Source: Nonomuraea corallina (lineage in GTDB: Bacteria; Actinomycetota; Actinomycetes; Streptosporangiales; Streptosporangiaceae). Taken from it: DNA of 35,248 nucleotides. The stretch's first letter is position 1; each line of letters begins with the position of its first letter. The position numbers and the translations under genes are program-made. The stretch lies in contig NZ_JAPNNL010000066.1 in assembly GCF_027620315.1 (NCBI RefSeq), positions 1-35,248 of the forward strand, read 5' to 3'. Under the pieces are notes generated by a model. It did not search any database and was not told where the DNA came from. It worked only from the letters and a program-made list of their open reading frames with translations. This document shows, piece by piece, positions 27,866-35,248 of the stretch.

Positions 27866-27934
27866 ATGACCCCGATCTGGACGTTGTACGAGTGGGAATG
27901 TGGCCTCGTGGTTCATCTCGTGGGCGGAGATTAA
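27866..27934 (+). CDS. Possible 22-residue leader peptide before the kinase genes
   Basis: A short ORF with a strong GGAGGGG five bases before its ATG encodes MTPIWTLYEW... ending LVVHLVGGD, with two Trp and one Cys. It stops (TAA 27932-27934) six bases before the first kinase ATG and is in the same reading frame as the kinase. It could be a regulatory leader peptide that lets ribosomes reinitiate on the kinase, whose own ribosome site is poor. Alternatively the SD and ATG are remnants of an older kinase start now cut by a stop. No homolog is recognised. Confidence 0.4.
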   Translation: MTPIWTLYEWECGLVVHLVGGD

Positions 27935-27940
27935 GCCGAT

Positions 27941-30190
27941 ATGGTGCTTCATGCCATGAACGATGACCGACTAGGGCCCTACCGGCTGCTCAGACGGCTC
28001 GGCGAGGGCGGCATGGGCGTGGTCCATCTCGCCGTCGATCCCCAGGGACGCCAGGTGGCGGTCAAGGTCCTGCGTGCCGAGGTCGCCGGTGACGAGGTCG
28101 CCAGGCGCCGGCTCTCGCGCGAGGTCGAGACCATGCGGCGGGTGCGCAGCGCGTACATCGCCGAGGTGATCGACGCCGACGTGACCGGCCACCGCCCCTA
28201 CATCGTCACCCGGTACGTCGCCGGCCGCTCGCTCGACGAGATCGTCAAGGACGAAGGCCCGCTCGACCTGCCCGCGCTGCTCAAGGTCGGCCACGGGGTG
28301 GCCGCCGCGCTGGCCGCCGTCCACTCGGTCGGGGTGATCCACCGCGACCTCAAGCCGGGCAACGTGCTGATCCTCGACGGCGAGCCCGTCCTGATCGACT
28401 TCGGCATCGCGCAGGCGGTCGACGCGACCCGGCTCACCCAGACCGGCATGTTCATCGGCACCCCCGGCTACCTCGCGCCCGAGATCATCGAAGGGCAGGA
28501 GGCCGGGCCCGAGGTCGACGTGCACGCCTGGGCCGGCACGCTGCTCTACGCCGGCACCGGCCAGCCGCCGTTCGGCAAGGGCACGCTGGAGATGGTGTTC
28601 TACAACATCACCGCGGGCAAGGCCGACGTGGCGGCCGCCCCGGCGGCGCTCCAGCCGCTGCTCAAGGCCGCCTTCCAGCGCAACCCCGCCAAGCGGCCGA
28701 AGGCGGCGGAGCTGGCCGAGCAGGTGGCCAGGCTGATGCCCAGGGCGGGCCTGCCGGTCCCCGACGAGATCTCCACGGTGCCGCACCCCGACGCGGCCGC
28801 GCGGCCTCCGTACGAAGGGCCCACCACGCCCGCGCCCGGCGGGCTCCGCGGCGTGCCCTCCGTCCCGCCGGCCGGCAGCGGCCCCCAGGCGGCCTTTCCC
28901 GGTAGCGGCCCCCAGGCGGCCTTTCCCGGCAGTGGCCCCCAGTCCGCGTTTCCCAGTAGCGGCCCTCAGGCCGCGTTTCCGGGCAACGGCCCCGCGGTTC
29001 CCGGCAGCGGCCCTCAGTCCGTCCTCCCGAGCGGCCCGCAGGGTGCGGGCGGCTCGCACGAACCGGGCGGCGGGCCGCAGGGGCCGGCGCAGAGCCTGCT
29101 CAGCGGTCCGCCGGCGCACGGGCCGGGCGGCACAGGCGGTACGGGCGGCGGTGACAAGCCCGCGTGGGAGGTCTCCACGCCCGCCGTGACGCCGCGCAAG
29201 CTCGTCGAAGGGCATGACTCCCGCGTCCCACCCCCGGCCTCCGACCAGCAGTACGTCTCCCTGCTTCCCGGAGAGGGCGACCCGTGGCCGACCCGCAGGG
29301 TGAGCCCGGAGGAACTGCGCCAGATGCAGCGCGACGCCCAGCCGCCCGCCCCCTGGCAGCAGCAGGCCCCGGCCGGGCAGCACGTGCCGGAGGCCGACGT
29401 GCCGACCCGGCGGGTGCGGCCGGAGGCGCAGGACGTGCCCACCAGGAGGGTGCGTCCCGAGGCCCCCGACTACGGCAGGGGCGCCCCCGCGCCGCCGCCT
29501 CCCTACATCCCGCCGCAGGCCCAGTACCCTCCCGACCCGCAGACCAAGCGGGAGCCGTTCGTCCCCGGCGCCCGCCCCGGCCAGGCGCTGCAGCGATCGG
29601 CCGCCTACGGGGTGGCGGGCGGGATGCTGCTCATCATCATGATCGTGCTGGCCGCGCGGGCGCCGGTGCTGGTGGCCCTGGTGTCGCTGCCGTTCGCGGT
29701 GCTGCTGCGCGCCGCCGACCTGGCCCAGCCCGAGCTGACGGCCCGCCGCTCGACGGGCTCCGCCGCGCTGGACGTGGTCAGGGTGTTCGCCCATCCGAAG
29801 GCGCTGGCCAAGTCGGCGGGCGTCACGCTCGCCCTGGGCCTGTACGCGATCGTCCTCGGCACGCCTGTGACGCTCCTGCTCACGGTGGCGGCCGGCATGA
29901 GCCCGTACAACGCGCTGGCCTGGGGCGCGGCGGTGGCGCTGTGGACGGTGTGCGCGGGTCCCGGGGTCGAGGGCCCGGGGCGTCAGATGCGCAGGACGCT
30001 CTCATCGCTCGTACCCTCGAGAACAGCGGCGATGGTGATGGCGGGAGCGCTCGCGGCGGTGGCCGCACTCTCGCTGATCCTCGCTTACGGCACATTCGGG
30101 GACAACGCTAGGAGAGCCATATGGACTCCGGTGAACGTCGGGCCCGTGGTCGATCTGCTGGGCAAGCTGAAGGGAGACACGGGGGGATGA
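27941..30190 (+). CDS. Membrane-anchored Ser/Thr protein kinase 1 (Hanks type)
   Basis: The 749-residue protein starts with a complete kinase domain (about 13-270): glycine loop GEGGMGVVHL, K42 (VAVKVL), catalytic D136 (IHRDLKPGN), DFG D153 (LIDFGIA), and GTPGYLAPE. A long low-complexity cytoplasmic linker (about 285-545) holds (G/S)SGPQ(A/S)AFP repeats and three PTRRV(R/S)PE motifs. The last 190 residues contain several membrane helices (starting YGVAGGMLLIIMIVLAARAPVLVALV, then YAIVLGTPVTLLLTV and AMVMAGALAAVAALSLILAYG) and no PASTA or other known extracellular sensor. It phosphorylates Ser/Thr on target proteins; targets are unknown. The start is uncertain: ATG 27941, or ATG 27956, which better matches the N-termini of kinases 2 and 3. 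First of three tandem kinases, ending 10 bp before the next. Confidence 0.93.
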   Translation: MVLHAMNDDRLGPYRLLRRLGEGGMGVVHLAVDPQGRQVAVKVLRAEVAGDEVARRRLSREVETMRRVRSAYIAEVIDADVTGHRPYIVTRYVAGRSLDEIVKDEGPLDLPALLKVGHGVAAALAAVHSVGVIHRDLKPGNVLILDGEPVLIDFGIAQAVDATRLTQTGMFIGTPGYLAPEIIEGQEAGPEVDVHAWAGTLLYAGTGQPPFGKGTLEMVFYNITAGKADVAAAPAALQPLLKAAFQRNPAKRPKAAELAEQVARLMPRAGLPVPDEISTVPHPDAAARPPYEGPTTPAPGGLRGVPSVPPAGSGPQAAFPGSGPQAAFPGSGPQSAFPSSGPQAAFPGNGPAVPGSGPQSVLPSGPQGAGGSHEPGGGPQGPAQSLLSGPPAHGPGGTGGTGGGDKPAWEVSTPAVTPRKLVEGHDSRVPPPASDQQYVSLLPGEGDPWPTRRVSPEELRQMQRDAQPPAPWQQQAPAGQHVPEADVPTRRVRPEAQDVPTRRVRPEAPDYGRGAPAPPPPYIPPQAQYPPDPQTKREPFVPGARPGQALQRSAAYGVAGGMLLIIMIVLAARAPVLVALVSLPFAVLLRAADLAQPELTARRSTGSAALDVVRVFAHPKALAKSAGVTLALGLYAIVLGTPVTLLLTVAAGMSPYNALAWGAAVALWTVCAGPGVEGPGRQMRRTLSSLVPSRTAAMVMAGALAAVAALSLILAYGTFGDNARRAIWTPVNVGPVVDLLGKLKGDTGG
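28874..28981 (+). repeat. Tandem 27-bp units in the kinase 1 linker
   Basis: Four units (28874, 28901, 28928, 28955) encode (G/S)SGPQ(A/S)AFP, with degenerate copies continuing to about 29029. They are in frame, so they set the length of a flexible linker between kinase and membrane domain. Confidence 0.85.
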
Positions 30191-30200
30191 CACGGGGACG

Positions 30201-31997
30201 ATGGCGATGAGCGCGGGCAACACCCAGACGCCAGAGCGGCTCGGCCCGTACCGGCTGGTCAGGAAGATCGGCGAAGGCGGCATGGGGGTGGTGCACCTCG
30301 GCATCGACGGTGACGGCCGCGAGGTCGCCATCAAGGTCCTGCATCCGCACGTGGCCGCGGACCTGAAGGCGCGCGACCGGCTCACCCGCGAGGTCGAGAC
30401 GATGCGCCGGGTGCGCAGCCCGCACGTCGCCGAGGTGCTCGACGCCGAGCTGGTGGGGGGCCAGCCGTACGTGGTGACCCGGTTCGCGCCGGGCCGCACG
30501 CTCGAGGAGACCGTGCTGTCCGACGGGCCGCTCGGCGCGCGCGAGCTCATCAGGCTCGCGCAGGGCCTGTGCCAGGCGCTGGTCGCCATCCACGCGGCGG
30601 ACGTGATCCACCGAGACTTCAAGCCGTCCAACGTGATGCTCGTCGACGGCGAGCCGCTGGTCATCGACTTCGGCATCGCCCACCTGGTCAACGCGACCCG
30701 GCTGACCCAGACGGGCATGTTCGTCGGCACGCCGGGCTATCTTGCGCCGGAGATCATCCGGGACACCGAGATCACGCAGCGGGCCGACGTGCACTCGCTG
30801 GCCTCGACAGTGTTCTTCGCCGCGACCGGGGTGCCGCCGTTCGGCACCGGCTCGTTCGAGGCGGTGTGCTTCAACATCATGGAAGGCCGGGCGCAGCTCG
30901 ACAAGGCGCCCGCGTGGCTGCGCGGCTGGCTGACCCGCGCGCTCCAGGTCGAACCCGAGGCCCGGCCCGACGCCCGCGAGCTGCTGCGCATGGCCAGGGC
31001 GCTGGACCCGGCGGTCACCACGTTCAACGAGTCCCCGGCCGAGGAGCGGCAGGGGGTGACCAAGCGGCTGTTCGGCCGGACGAAGATCATGGAGAACTTC
31101 TCCGACCTGCTGCCGCCCGTCCAGTACGAACGGCCGAGCCGGCCGTCCCGGGAGGAGAAGCCGCCGCCGTACGTGCCCGCCCCGGTCACGGCCCGGCCGC
31201 CGTGGCCCGACCAGCGGGTCGCGGGCTATCCCGCGCCGCCGCCCTCGTACGCGCAGCCGCAGCAGCGGGCCCAGGCCCAGCCGAAGCCCCGTACCTACGC
31301 GCCGCCGCCCGCCCCCACGCCGTCCGGCGAGCGCAAGCGGTATCTCGTGGGCAGTCAGTTCGTCGCGCTGCTCGCCCTGGTCACGCTGGTCGCGCTCGCG
31401 GTGATGATGCCGGTCATGGTGAGCGCGATCGCCATCGTGCTGGCGCTGGTGCTGCGGGTGGGCGAGAACCTGTTCGGCGACATGGTGCAGCGGCGCCAGG
31501 TGCGCGGCAGCAGCGCCGCCGACCCGCTGCTGGTTCTGGTCGGCACGCCGTGGGCGCTGGTCAAGGCCACGCTGGTGAGCGTGGTGCAGGTGCCGCTGGC
31601 GATCCTCTTCGGCGTGTGCGTCTGGGGCGTGCTGCGCTGGGGCGGCGGGCTGGGGGTGAACGAGGCGGCGGCGTACGCGGCGGGCGCGCTCGTGGCCGGC
31701 CTGTTCGTGCTGCCCGGCGGCGGCGCGCCGCGCAAGGCGGTCACCCGCACGCTCACCGGAGTGCTGCGCTCGCCGGGGGCGGCCTCGGTGGCGGCCCTGG
31801 TGATGGGCACGGTCGCGCTGTTCGCGGTGATGTACGCGGTGGGCGGCACGCCGTCGTGGGAGCCGTGGCGGGCCCCCGAGACCGTCATCGAGGAACTGAC
31901 CACCCGCGCCCAGGACAGCGCGACAGGGCTGATCACCGGCCTGGTCGACGACCTCATGAGAGAGTTGGGGCTGGGCTTCCTGTCACCCTGGTCGTGA
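30201..31997 (+). CDS. Membrane-anchored Ser/Thr protein kinase 2 (Hanks type)
   Basis: The 598-residue protein has a kinase domain (about 14-275) with GEGGMGVVHL, K45 (VAIKVL), D139 (IHRDFKPSN), D156 (VIDFGIA) and GTPGYLAPE, closely similar to kinase 1, including the TRLTQTGMF activation segment. A Pro-rich linker (about 315-380) follows. The C-terminal region (from about residue 385) has at least four hydrophobic segments, starting FVALLALVTLVALAVMMPVMVSAIAIVL, and its layout resembles the membrane part of kinase 1 (both carry a loop with basic residues before a last AALVMGTVALFAVMY-like helix). The ATG at 30201 lies 10 bp after the kinase 1 stop; ATG 30207 is an alternative. It is probably a tandem duplicate of kinase 1, cotranscribed. 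Confidence 0.93.
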   Translation: MAMSAGNTQTPERLGPYRLVRKIGEGGMGVVHLGIDGDGREVAIKVLHPHVAADLKARDRLTREVETMRRVRSPHVAEVLDAELVGGQPYVVTRFAPGRTLEETVLSDGPLGARELIRLAQGLCQALVAIHAADVIHRDFKPSNVMLVDGEPLVIDFGIAHLVNATRLTQTGMFVGTPGYLAPEIIRDTEITQRADVHSLASTVFFAATGVPPFGTGSFEAVCFNIMEGRAQLDKAPAWLRGWLTRALQVEPEARPDARELLRMARALDPAVTTFNESPAEERQGVTKRLFGRTKIMENFSDLLPPVQYERPSRPSREEKPPPYVPAPVTARPPWPDQRVAGYPAPPPSYAQPQQRAQAQPKPRTYAPPPAPTPSGERKRYLVGSQFVALLALVTLVALAVMMPVMVSAIAIVLALVLRVGENLFGDMVQRRQVRGSSAADPLLVLVGTPWALVKATLVSVVQVPLAILFGVCVWGVLRWGGGLGVNEAAAYAAGALVAGLFVLPGGGAPRKAVTRTLTGVLRSPGAASVAALVMGTVALFAVMYAVGGTPSWEPWRAPETVIEELTTRAQDSATGLITGLVDDLMRELGLGFLSPWS

Positions 31998-32033
31998 GTG
32001 TCCCCCGCGGCCGTCGTGGGGAGAAGTAGGGGT

Positions 32034-33260
32034 ATGAGCGAGCACCTCGGCCCCTACCAGCTCCTGTCCCGGCTGGGATCGGGCGGGTTCGGCGCAGTGC
32101 ACCTGGCCCTCGACCCCGAGGGCCGCACGGTCGCGGTCAAGGTGCTCCATCCGCACGTCGCGGCCGACTCGGCGGCGCTGGCCCGGCTGGCCCGCGAGGT
32201 CGAGACCATGCGGCGGGTGGGCGGCAGGAACGTCGCGGAGGTGCTCGACGCCTCGCTCGACGTCGACCGGCCCTACCTCGTCACCCGCTACGTGCAGGGC
32301 AGGCCGCTCAGCGCGGTGCCCGTGCCGGTGGCCGAGCTGCGCCTGCTGGCCACCGGGCTGGCGGAGGCGCTGGCGGCCATGCACGACGCGGGGGTGGTGC
32401 ACCGCGATCTCAAGCCGGCCAACGTGATGATGAGCGAGGGCGAGCCGGTCGTCATCGACTTCGGCATCGCGCACGCGCTCGACTCGCTGTCGGTCACCGC
32501 CTCCGGCGCGGTGGTCGGCACCCCCGGCTACTTAGCCCCGGAGGTGCTGGAGGGCGGGGAGGCGGGACCGGCGGCCGACGTGTTCTCCTTCGGCGCGACG
32601 CTGGCCTACGCCGCCACCGGGCGTCACCCGTACGGGACGGGGCCCGCGTCGGCGGTCGCCTACCGCGTCGTCCACCACGAGCCCGACCTGGAGGGCGTGC
32701 CCGGCTGGCTGGAGCCGCTGCTGGCCCAGTGCCTCGCCACCGACCCGGCGGCGCGGCCGTCGGCCGCCGACGTGTGCGCGCGGCTGGGCGTCGAGGTGAC
32801 GGAGCGGCCCCGTCGCCTGTCGCGGCTCCCGGTGGGTACGGCGCGCGGCTCCGGCCGTGATGTCCACCACATGGAGACGCGCGCGTGGCAGCCCGCCAGG
32901 GCGGGTCGCGAGCGCTCGGCGGAGGAGGCCAGGGCGCGCCACCGGGAGAAGGTGCGCAGGCGCTGGCTGGCCGGCTCGGCGGTGTTCGTGGCGCTGCTCG
33001 CGGCCGCGACCACCGAGCCGCTGCCGGAGGTGGCGCTGTTCCTGCTCGCGACGTTCTCCCTGGCAGTGGTGGTGGACGCGGGGTTCGCGCTGTTCTCGCG
33101 CGGCCCGCTCACCAAGGGCAGGGTCGTCGCGGACGCCTTGGGCGTGGCCGGGGCGGTGGGGCTGGCGGTGGGGCTGAGCGCGTTCTTCAGCACTCCCGTG
33201 CTGGCGTTGTTCGCGGGCACGGCGCTGGTTCTCGGCCTGGTGTTCCTGTTCACCGCCTGA
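32034..33260 (+). CDS. Membrane-anchored Ser/Thr protein kinase 3 (Hanks type)
   Basis: I start at ATG 32034 (408 residues), with GGGGAG ten bases upstream; an upstream in-frame GTG abuts the kinase 2 stop and is less likely. The kinase domain (about 5-265) has GSGGFGAVHL, K36 (VAVKVLHPHVAADS, nearly the same as kinase 2), D125 (VHRDLKPAN), D142 (VIDFGIA) and GTPGYLAPE. Its activation segment reads LSVTASGAVVGT instead of the TRLTQTGMF form of the other two, so regulation may differ. A short basic linker leads to a C-terminal set of hydrophobic helices (FVALLAAATTEPLPEVALFLL, then AVGLAVGLSAFFSTPVLALFA and a final LVLGLVFLFTA). It is the shortest of the three and lacks the Pro-rich spacer. 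Confidence 0.92.
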   Translation: MSEHLGPYQLLSRLGSGGFGAVHLALDPEGRTVAVKVLHPHVAADSAALARLAREVETMRRVGGRNVAEVLDASLDVDRPYLVTRYVQGRPLSAVPVPVAELRLLATGLAEALAAMHDAGVVHRDLKPANVMMSEGEPVVIDFGIAHALDSLSVTASGAVVGTPGYLAPEVLEGGEAGPAADVFSFGATLAYAATGRHPYGTGPASAVAYRVVHHEPDLEGVPGWLEPLLAQCLATDPAARPSAADVCARLGVEVTERPRRLSRLPVGTARGSGRDVHHMETRAWQPARAGRERSAEEARARHREKVRRRWLAGSAVFVALLAAATTEPLPEVALFLLATFSLAVVVDAGFALFSRGPLTKGRVVADALGVAGAVGLAVGLSAFFSTPVLALFAGTALVLGLVFLFTA

Positions 33261-33348
33261 GGCGGGGTGACCAGGGCCGCGCTGAACCAGCGGAACAAAG
33301 CTCGGTATGGTGGGGGTTGCGCGCGGAACCGTATCTTCGCGCGTAAGC

Positions 33349-33360
33349 TACCCGTGGGTA
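33349..33360. promoter_or_regulatory. Candidate operator upstream of etfBA
   Basis: TACCCGTGGGTA is an inverted repeat (arms TACCC and GGGTA around GT). It lies about 120 bases before the etfB start and touches a possible -10 box TAAGCT (33344-33349). It could be a TetR- or GntR-type site for fatty-acid or electron-transfer genes, but the regulator is unknown. Confidence 0.4.
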
Positions 33361-33478
33361 ACATGGCGTCGGGGCACCCGCTGTCATCACGCCGATGGGG
33401 CCCTGGCAGTCTGGACAGGACATCCGGCGCCGACCGCTCGCGGCGGCGCACGCGAACATGGGAGGTCGGCCACCGGCC

Positions 33479-34258
33479 ATGAACATTGTCGTCTGCGTGA
33501 AGCAGGTCCCCGACACGGCGACCGAGCGCAAGCTGAGGTCCGATGACAAGACCCTCGACCGCGACGCGGTCGACGGCGTGGTGAACGAGCTCGACGAGTA
33601 CGCCGTCGAGGAGGCGCTCAAGCTCAAGGAGGCCCACGGCGGTGAGGTGACCGTCCTCACCATGGGTCCGGGCAAGGCCACCGAGACCATCCGCAAGGCC
33701 CTGGCCATGGGCGCCGACAAGGCCGTCCACCTCCTGGACGACGCGCTGCACGGCTCCGACGCGCTCGGCACCTCCTACGCCATGGCGCAGGCCCTGAAGA
33801 AGATCGGGTTCGACCTGGTCATCCTGGGCTCGGAGTCCACCGACGCGCGCACCGGCGTGCTGCCCGCGATGCTCGCCGAGCGGCTCGGCGCGCCGCAGCT
33901 CACCCTGGCCAACAAGGTCGAGATCGACGGCACGTCCATCAAGATCCAGCGGATCACCGACTACGGCTTCGACCGGGTCGAGGCCTCGCTGCCCGCCGTC
34001 GTGTCCGTGGTGGAGAAGATCAACGAGCCGCGCTACCCGTCCTTCAAGGGCATCATGGCGGCCAAGAAGAAGCCGGTCGAGACGCTGGGCGTGGCCGACG
34101 CCGAGATCGACGCCGGCCAGGTGGGCCTCGACTCCTCCTGGTCGCAGGTCGTCGACTTCGCCCAGGCCCCACCGCGCGCCGCCGGGACGGTCGTCAAGGA
34201 CGAGGGCGACGGCGGCGCCAAGGTCGCCGAGTTCCTCGCGTCCAAGAAGTTCATCTGA
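33479..34258 (+). CDS. etfB: Electron transfer flavoprotein, beta subunit
   Basis: EtfB with EtfA passes electrons from acyl-CoA and other flavin dehydrogenases to the membrane quinone pool via ETF:quinone oxidoreductase. The 259-residue protein begins MNIVVCVKQVPDT and contains the AMP-binding features VLTMGPGKATETIRKALAMGADKAVHL (57-83) and LVILGSESTDARTGVLPAMLAERLG (about 117-141), then ASLPAVVSVVEKINEPRYPSFKGIMAAKKKPVE. The start is chosen because it gives the conserved N-terminus; a 28-codon upstream extension has no family support. It is followed 19 bp later by etfA, forming the usual operon. Confidence 0.97.
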   Translation: MNIVVCVKQVPDTATERKLRSDDKTLDRDAVDGVVNELDEYAVEEALKLKEAHGGEVTVLTMGPGKATETIRKALAMGADKAVHLLDDALHGSDALGTSYAMAQALKKIGFDLVILGSESTDARTGVLPAMLAERLGAPQLTLANKVEIDGTSIKIQRITDYGFDRVEASLPAVVSVVEKINEPRYPSFKGIMAAKKKPVETLGVADAEIDAGQVGLDSSWSQVVDFAQAPPRAAGTVVKDEGDGGAKVAEFLASKKFI

Positions 34259-34277
34259 GAACGGGGGTTTTACTGAT

Positions 34278-35231
34278 ATGTCGGAGATTCTCGTTCTCGT
34301 CGAGCAGGTCGACGGCGAGGTCAAGAAGGTCACGCTGGAGCTGCTGACCCTGGCCCGCGGGCTCGGCACGCCCGCCGCCGTCTGGGCGGGCCCCGGCTAC
34401 ACCCCGGACGCCAAGGCCAAGCTGGCCGAGTACGGCGCCGAGAAGATCTACGTGGCCGGCTCCGAGGAGATCACCGGTTACGTGGTCGGGCCCAAGGCCG
34501 AGCTGCTCGCCCAGCTCGTCGCCGGCAAGTCCGCCGCGGCCGTGCTGGTAGCCGCCACCGCCGAGGGCAAGGAAGTGGCCGGCCGGCTGGCCGTCAAGAT
34601 CGACTCGGGTGTCATCACCGACGCCGTGGGCCTCGGCGACGGCTTCGTGGCCGAGCAGTCCATCTTCGGCGGCGGCGTGAACGTCCAGTCCAAGGTGAGC
34701 AGGGGCACCCCGATCGTGGCCGTGCGCCCCAACTCCACCGCGCCCGAGGCCGCCGCCGGCGCCGGCGCGGAGGAGGAGGTGTCGGTCTCGCTGTCCGACG
34801 CCGCCAAGTCCGCCCGCATCGTCGAGCGGGTCAAGCAGGAGAAGGGCGCCCGCCCCGAGCTGACCGAGGCCGCGATCGTGGTCTCCGGCGGCCGCGGCGT
34901 GGGCTCGGCCGAGAACTTCTCGGTCATCGAGGGCCTGGCCGACGCCCTGGGCGCGGCCGTGGGCGCCTCCCGCGCCGCCACGGACGCCGGCTGGTACCCG
35001 CACCAGTTCCAGGTGGGCCAGACCGGCAAGACCGTCTCGCCGCAGCTCTACATCGCGGCCGGGATCTCCGGCGCCATCCAGCACCGGGCCGGCATGCAGA
35101 CCGCCAAGACCATCGTGGCGATCAACAAGGACCCGGAGGCGCCGATCTTCGAGCTCGCCGACTACGGCATCGTGGGCGACCTCCACCAGGTGGTCCCGCA
35201 GCTCACCGAAGAGGTCGACAAGCGCAAGTGA
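34278..35231 (+). CDS. etfA: Electron transfer flavoprotein, alpha subunit
   Basis: The 317-residue subunit carries FAD. Its C-terminal FAD domain has the family signature QLYIAAGISGAIQHRAGMQ followed by TIVAINKDPEAPIFELADYGIVGDLHQVVPQL (about 254-310), and the domain boundary VVSGGRGVGSAENFSVIEGLA (about 198-218). The N-terminal domain (MSEILVLVEQVDGEVKKVTLELL) packs on EtfB. The ATG at 34278 has a G-rich stretch twelve bases upstream. It ends 17 bases before the window edge, so a downstream operon member cannot be seen. Confidence 0.97.
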   Translation: MSEILVLVEQVDGEVKKVTLELLTLARGLGTPAAVWAGPGYTPDAKAKLAEYGAEKIYVAGSEEITGYVVGPKAELLAQLVAGKSAAAVLVAATAEGKEVAGRLAVKIDSGVITDAVGLGDGFVAEQSIFGGGVNVQSKVSRGTPIVAVRPNSTAPEAAAGAGAEEEVSVSLSDAAKSARIVERVKQEKGARPELTEAAIVVSGGRGVGSAENFSVIEGLADALGAAVGASRAATDAGWYPHQFQVGQTGKTVSPQLYIAAGISGAIQHRAGMQTAKTIVAINKDPEAPIFELADYGIVGDLHQVVPQLTEEVDKRK

Positions 35232-35248
35232 CCACTCCGCTCGCATGA

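Noticed and set aside
31998..32033. GTG start for kinase 3 directly after the kinase 2 stop
   Set aside because: It would add 12 residues not seen in the sister kinases, and the ATG at 32034 has a better ribosome site and matching N-terminus.
33395..33478. 28-codon N-terminal extension of EtfB
   Set aside because: EtfB proteins start at the MNIVVCVKQVPDT strand; the extension is composed like non-coding DNA.

Overview
The window is very GC-rich, has many GTG starts, and codes on both strands with little spacing. It carries a complete GlgE-type alpha-glucan cluster and three tandem Ser/Thr protein kinases. Together these point to a filamentous actinomycete chromosome. A member of the Streptosporangiaceae (Nonomuraea-like) is my guess from gene content and style, not a demonstrated assignment. 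I see no insertion sequence, prophage, CRISPR array, tRNA or rRNA.

Layout. (1) 1-5460: the tail of a flavin-reductase-like gene meets sppA tail to tail, followed by two tandem secreted subtilases on the minus strand, the larger with a Pro-Asp linker and an unrecognised C-terminal domain. (2) 5538-16563: the storage and capsular alpha-glucan cluster. On the minus strand lie glgE, treS and maltokinase, then glgB, which is separated from them by a plus-strand RibD/DHFR-like gene. Divergent from glgE is glgP. The predicted flow is trehalose to maltose (TreS), maltose to maltose-1-phosphate (maltokinase), chain extension (GlgE), branching (GlgB) and phosphorolysis (GlgP). (3) 16609-19381: an RpiR/MurR-type SIS regulator converges on a large secreted amidase with a lysozyme-like N-terminal region. 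(4) 19553-22733: an enoyl-CoA hydratase converges on a two-gene xylan operon (GH30 then GH10, ATGA overlap) whose promoter carries two inverted repeats. (5) 22928-27775: a coiled-coil protein translationally coupled to a QueC-like PP-loop/zinc protein, then dppA (D-aminopeptidase) behind seven tandem 14-bp Shine-Dalgarno-bearing repeats, a Tat-type flavin amine oxidase and a YbaK-like protein. (6) 27866-33260: a possible 22-residue leader peptide and three tandem membrane-anchored Ser/Thr kinases. (7) 33479-35231: etfB and etfA.

Most of the window is recognisable actinomycete core or accessory metabolism. The parts I find least explained are the coiled-coil/QueC-like pair, the 14-bp repeat array before dppA, the short in-frame ORF before the first kinase, the polytopic membrane domain shared by two of the kinases, and the C-terminal domain of the larger subtilase. 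Nothing here proves a new system; the QueC-like pair is the best candidate for one.
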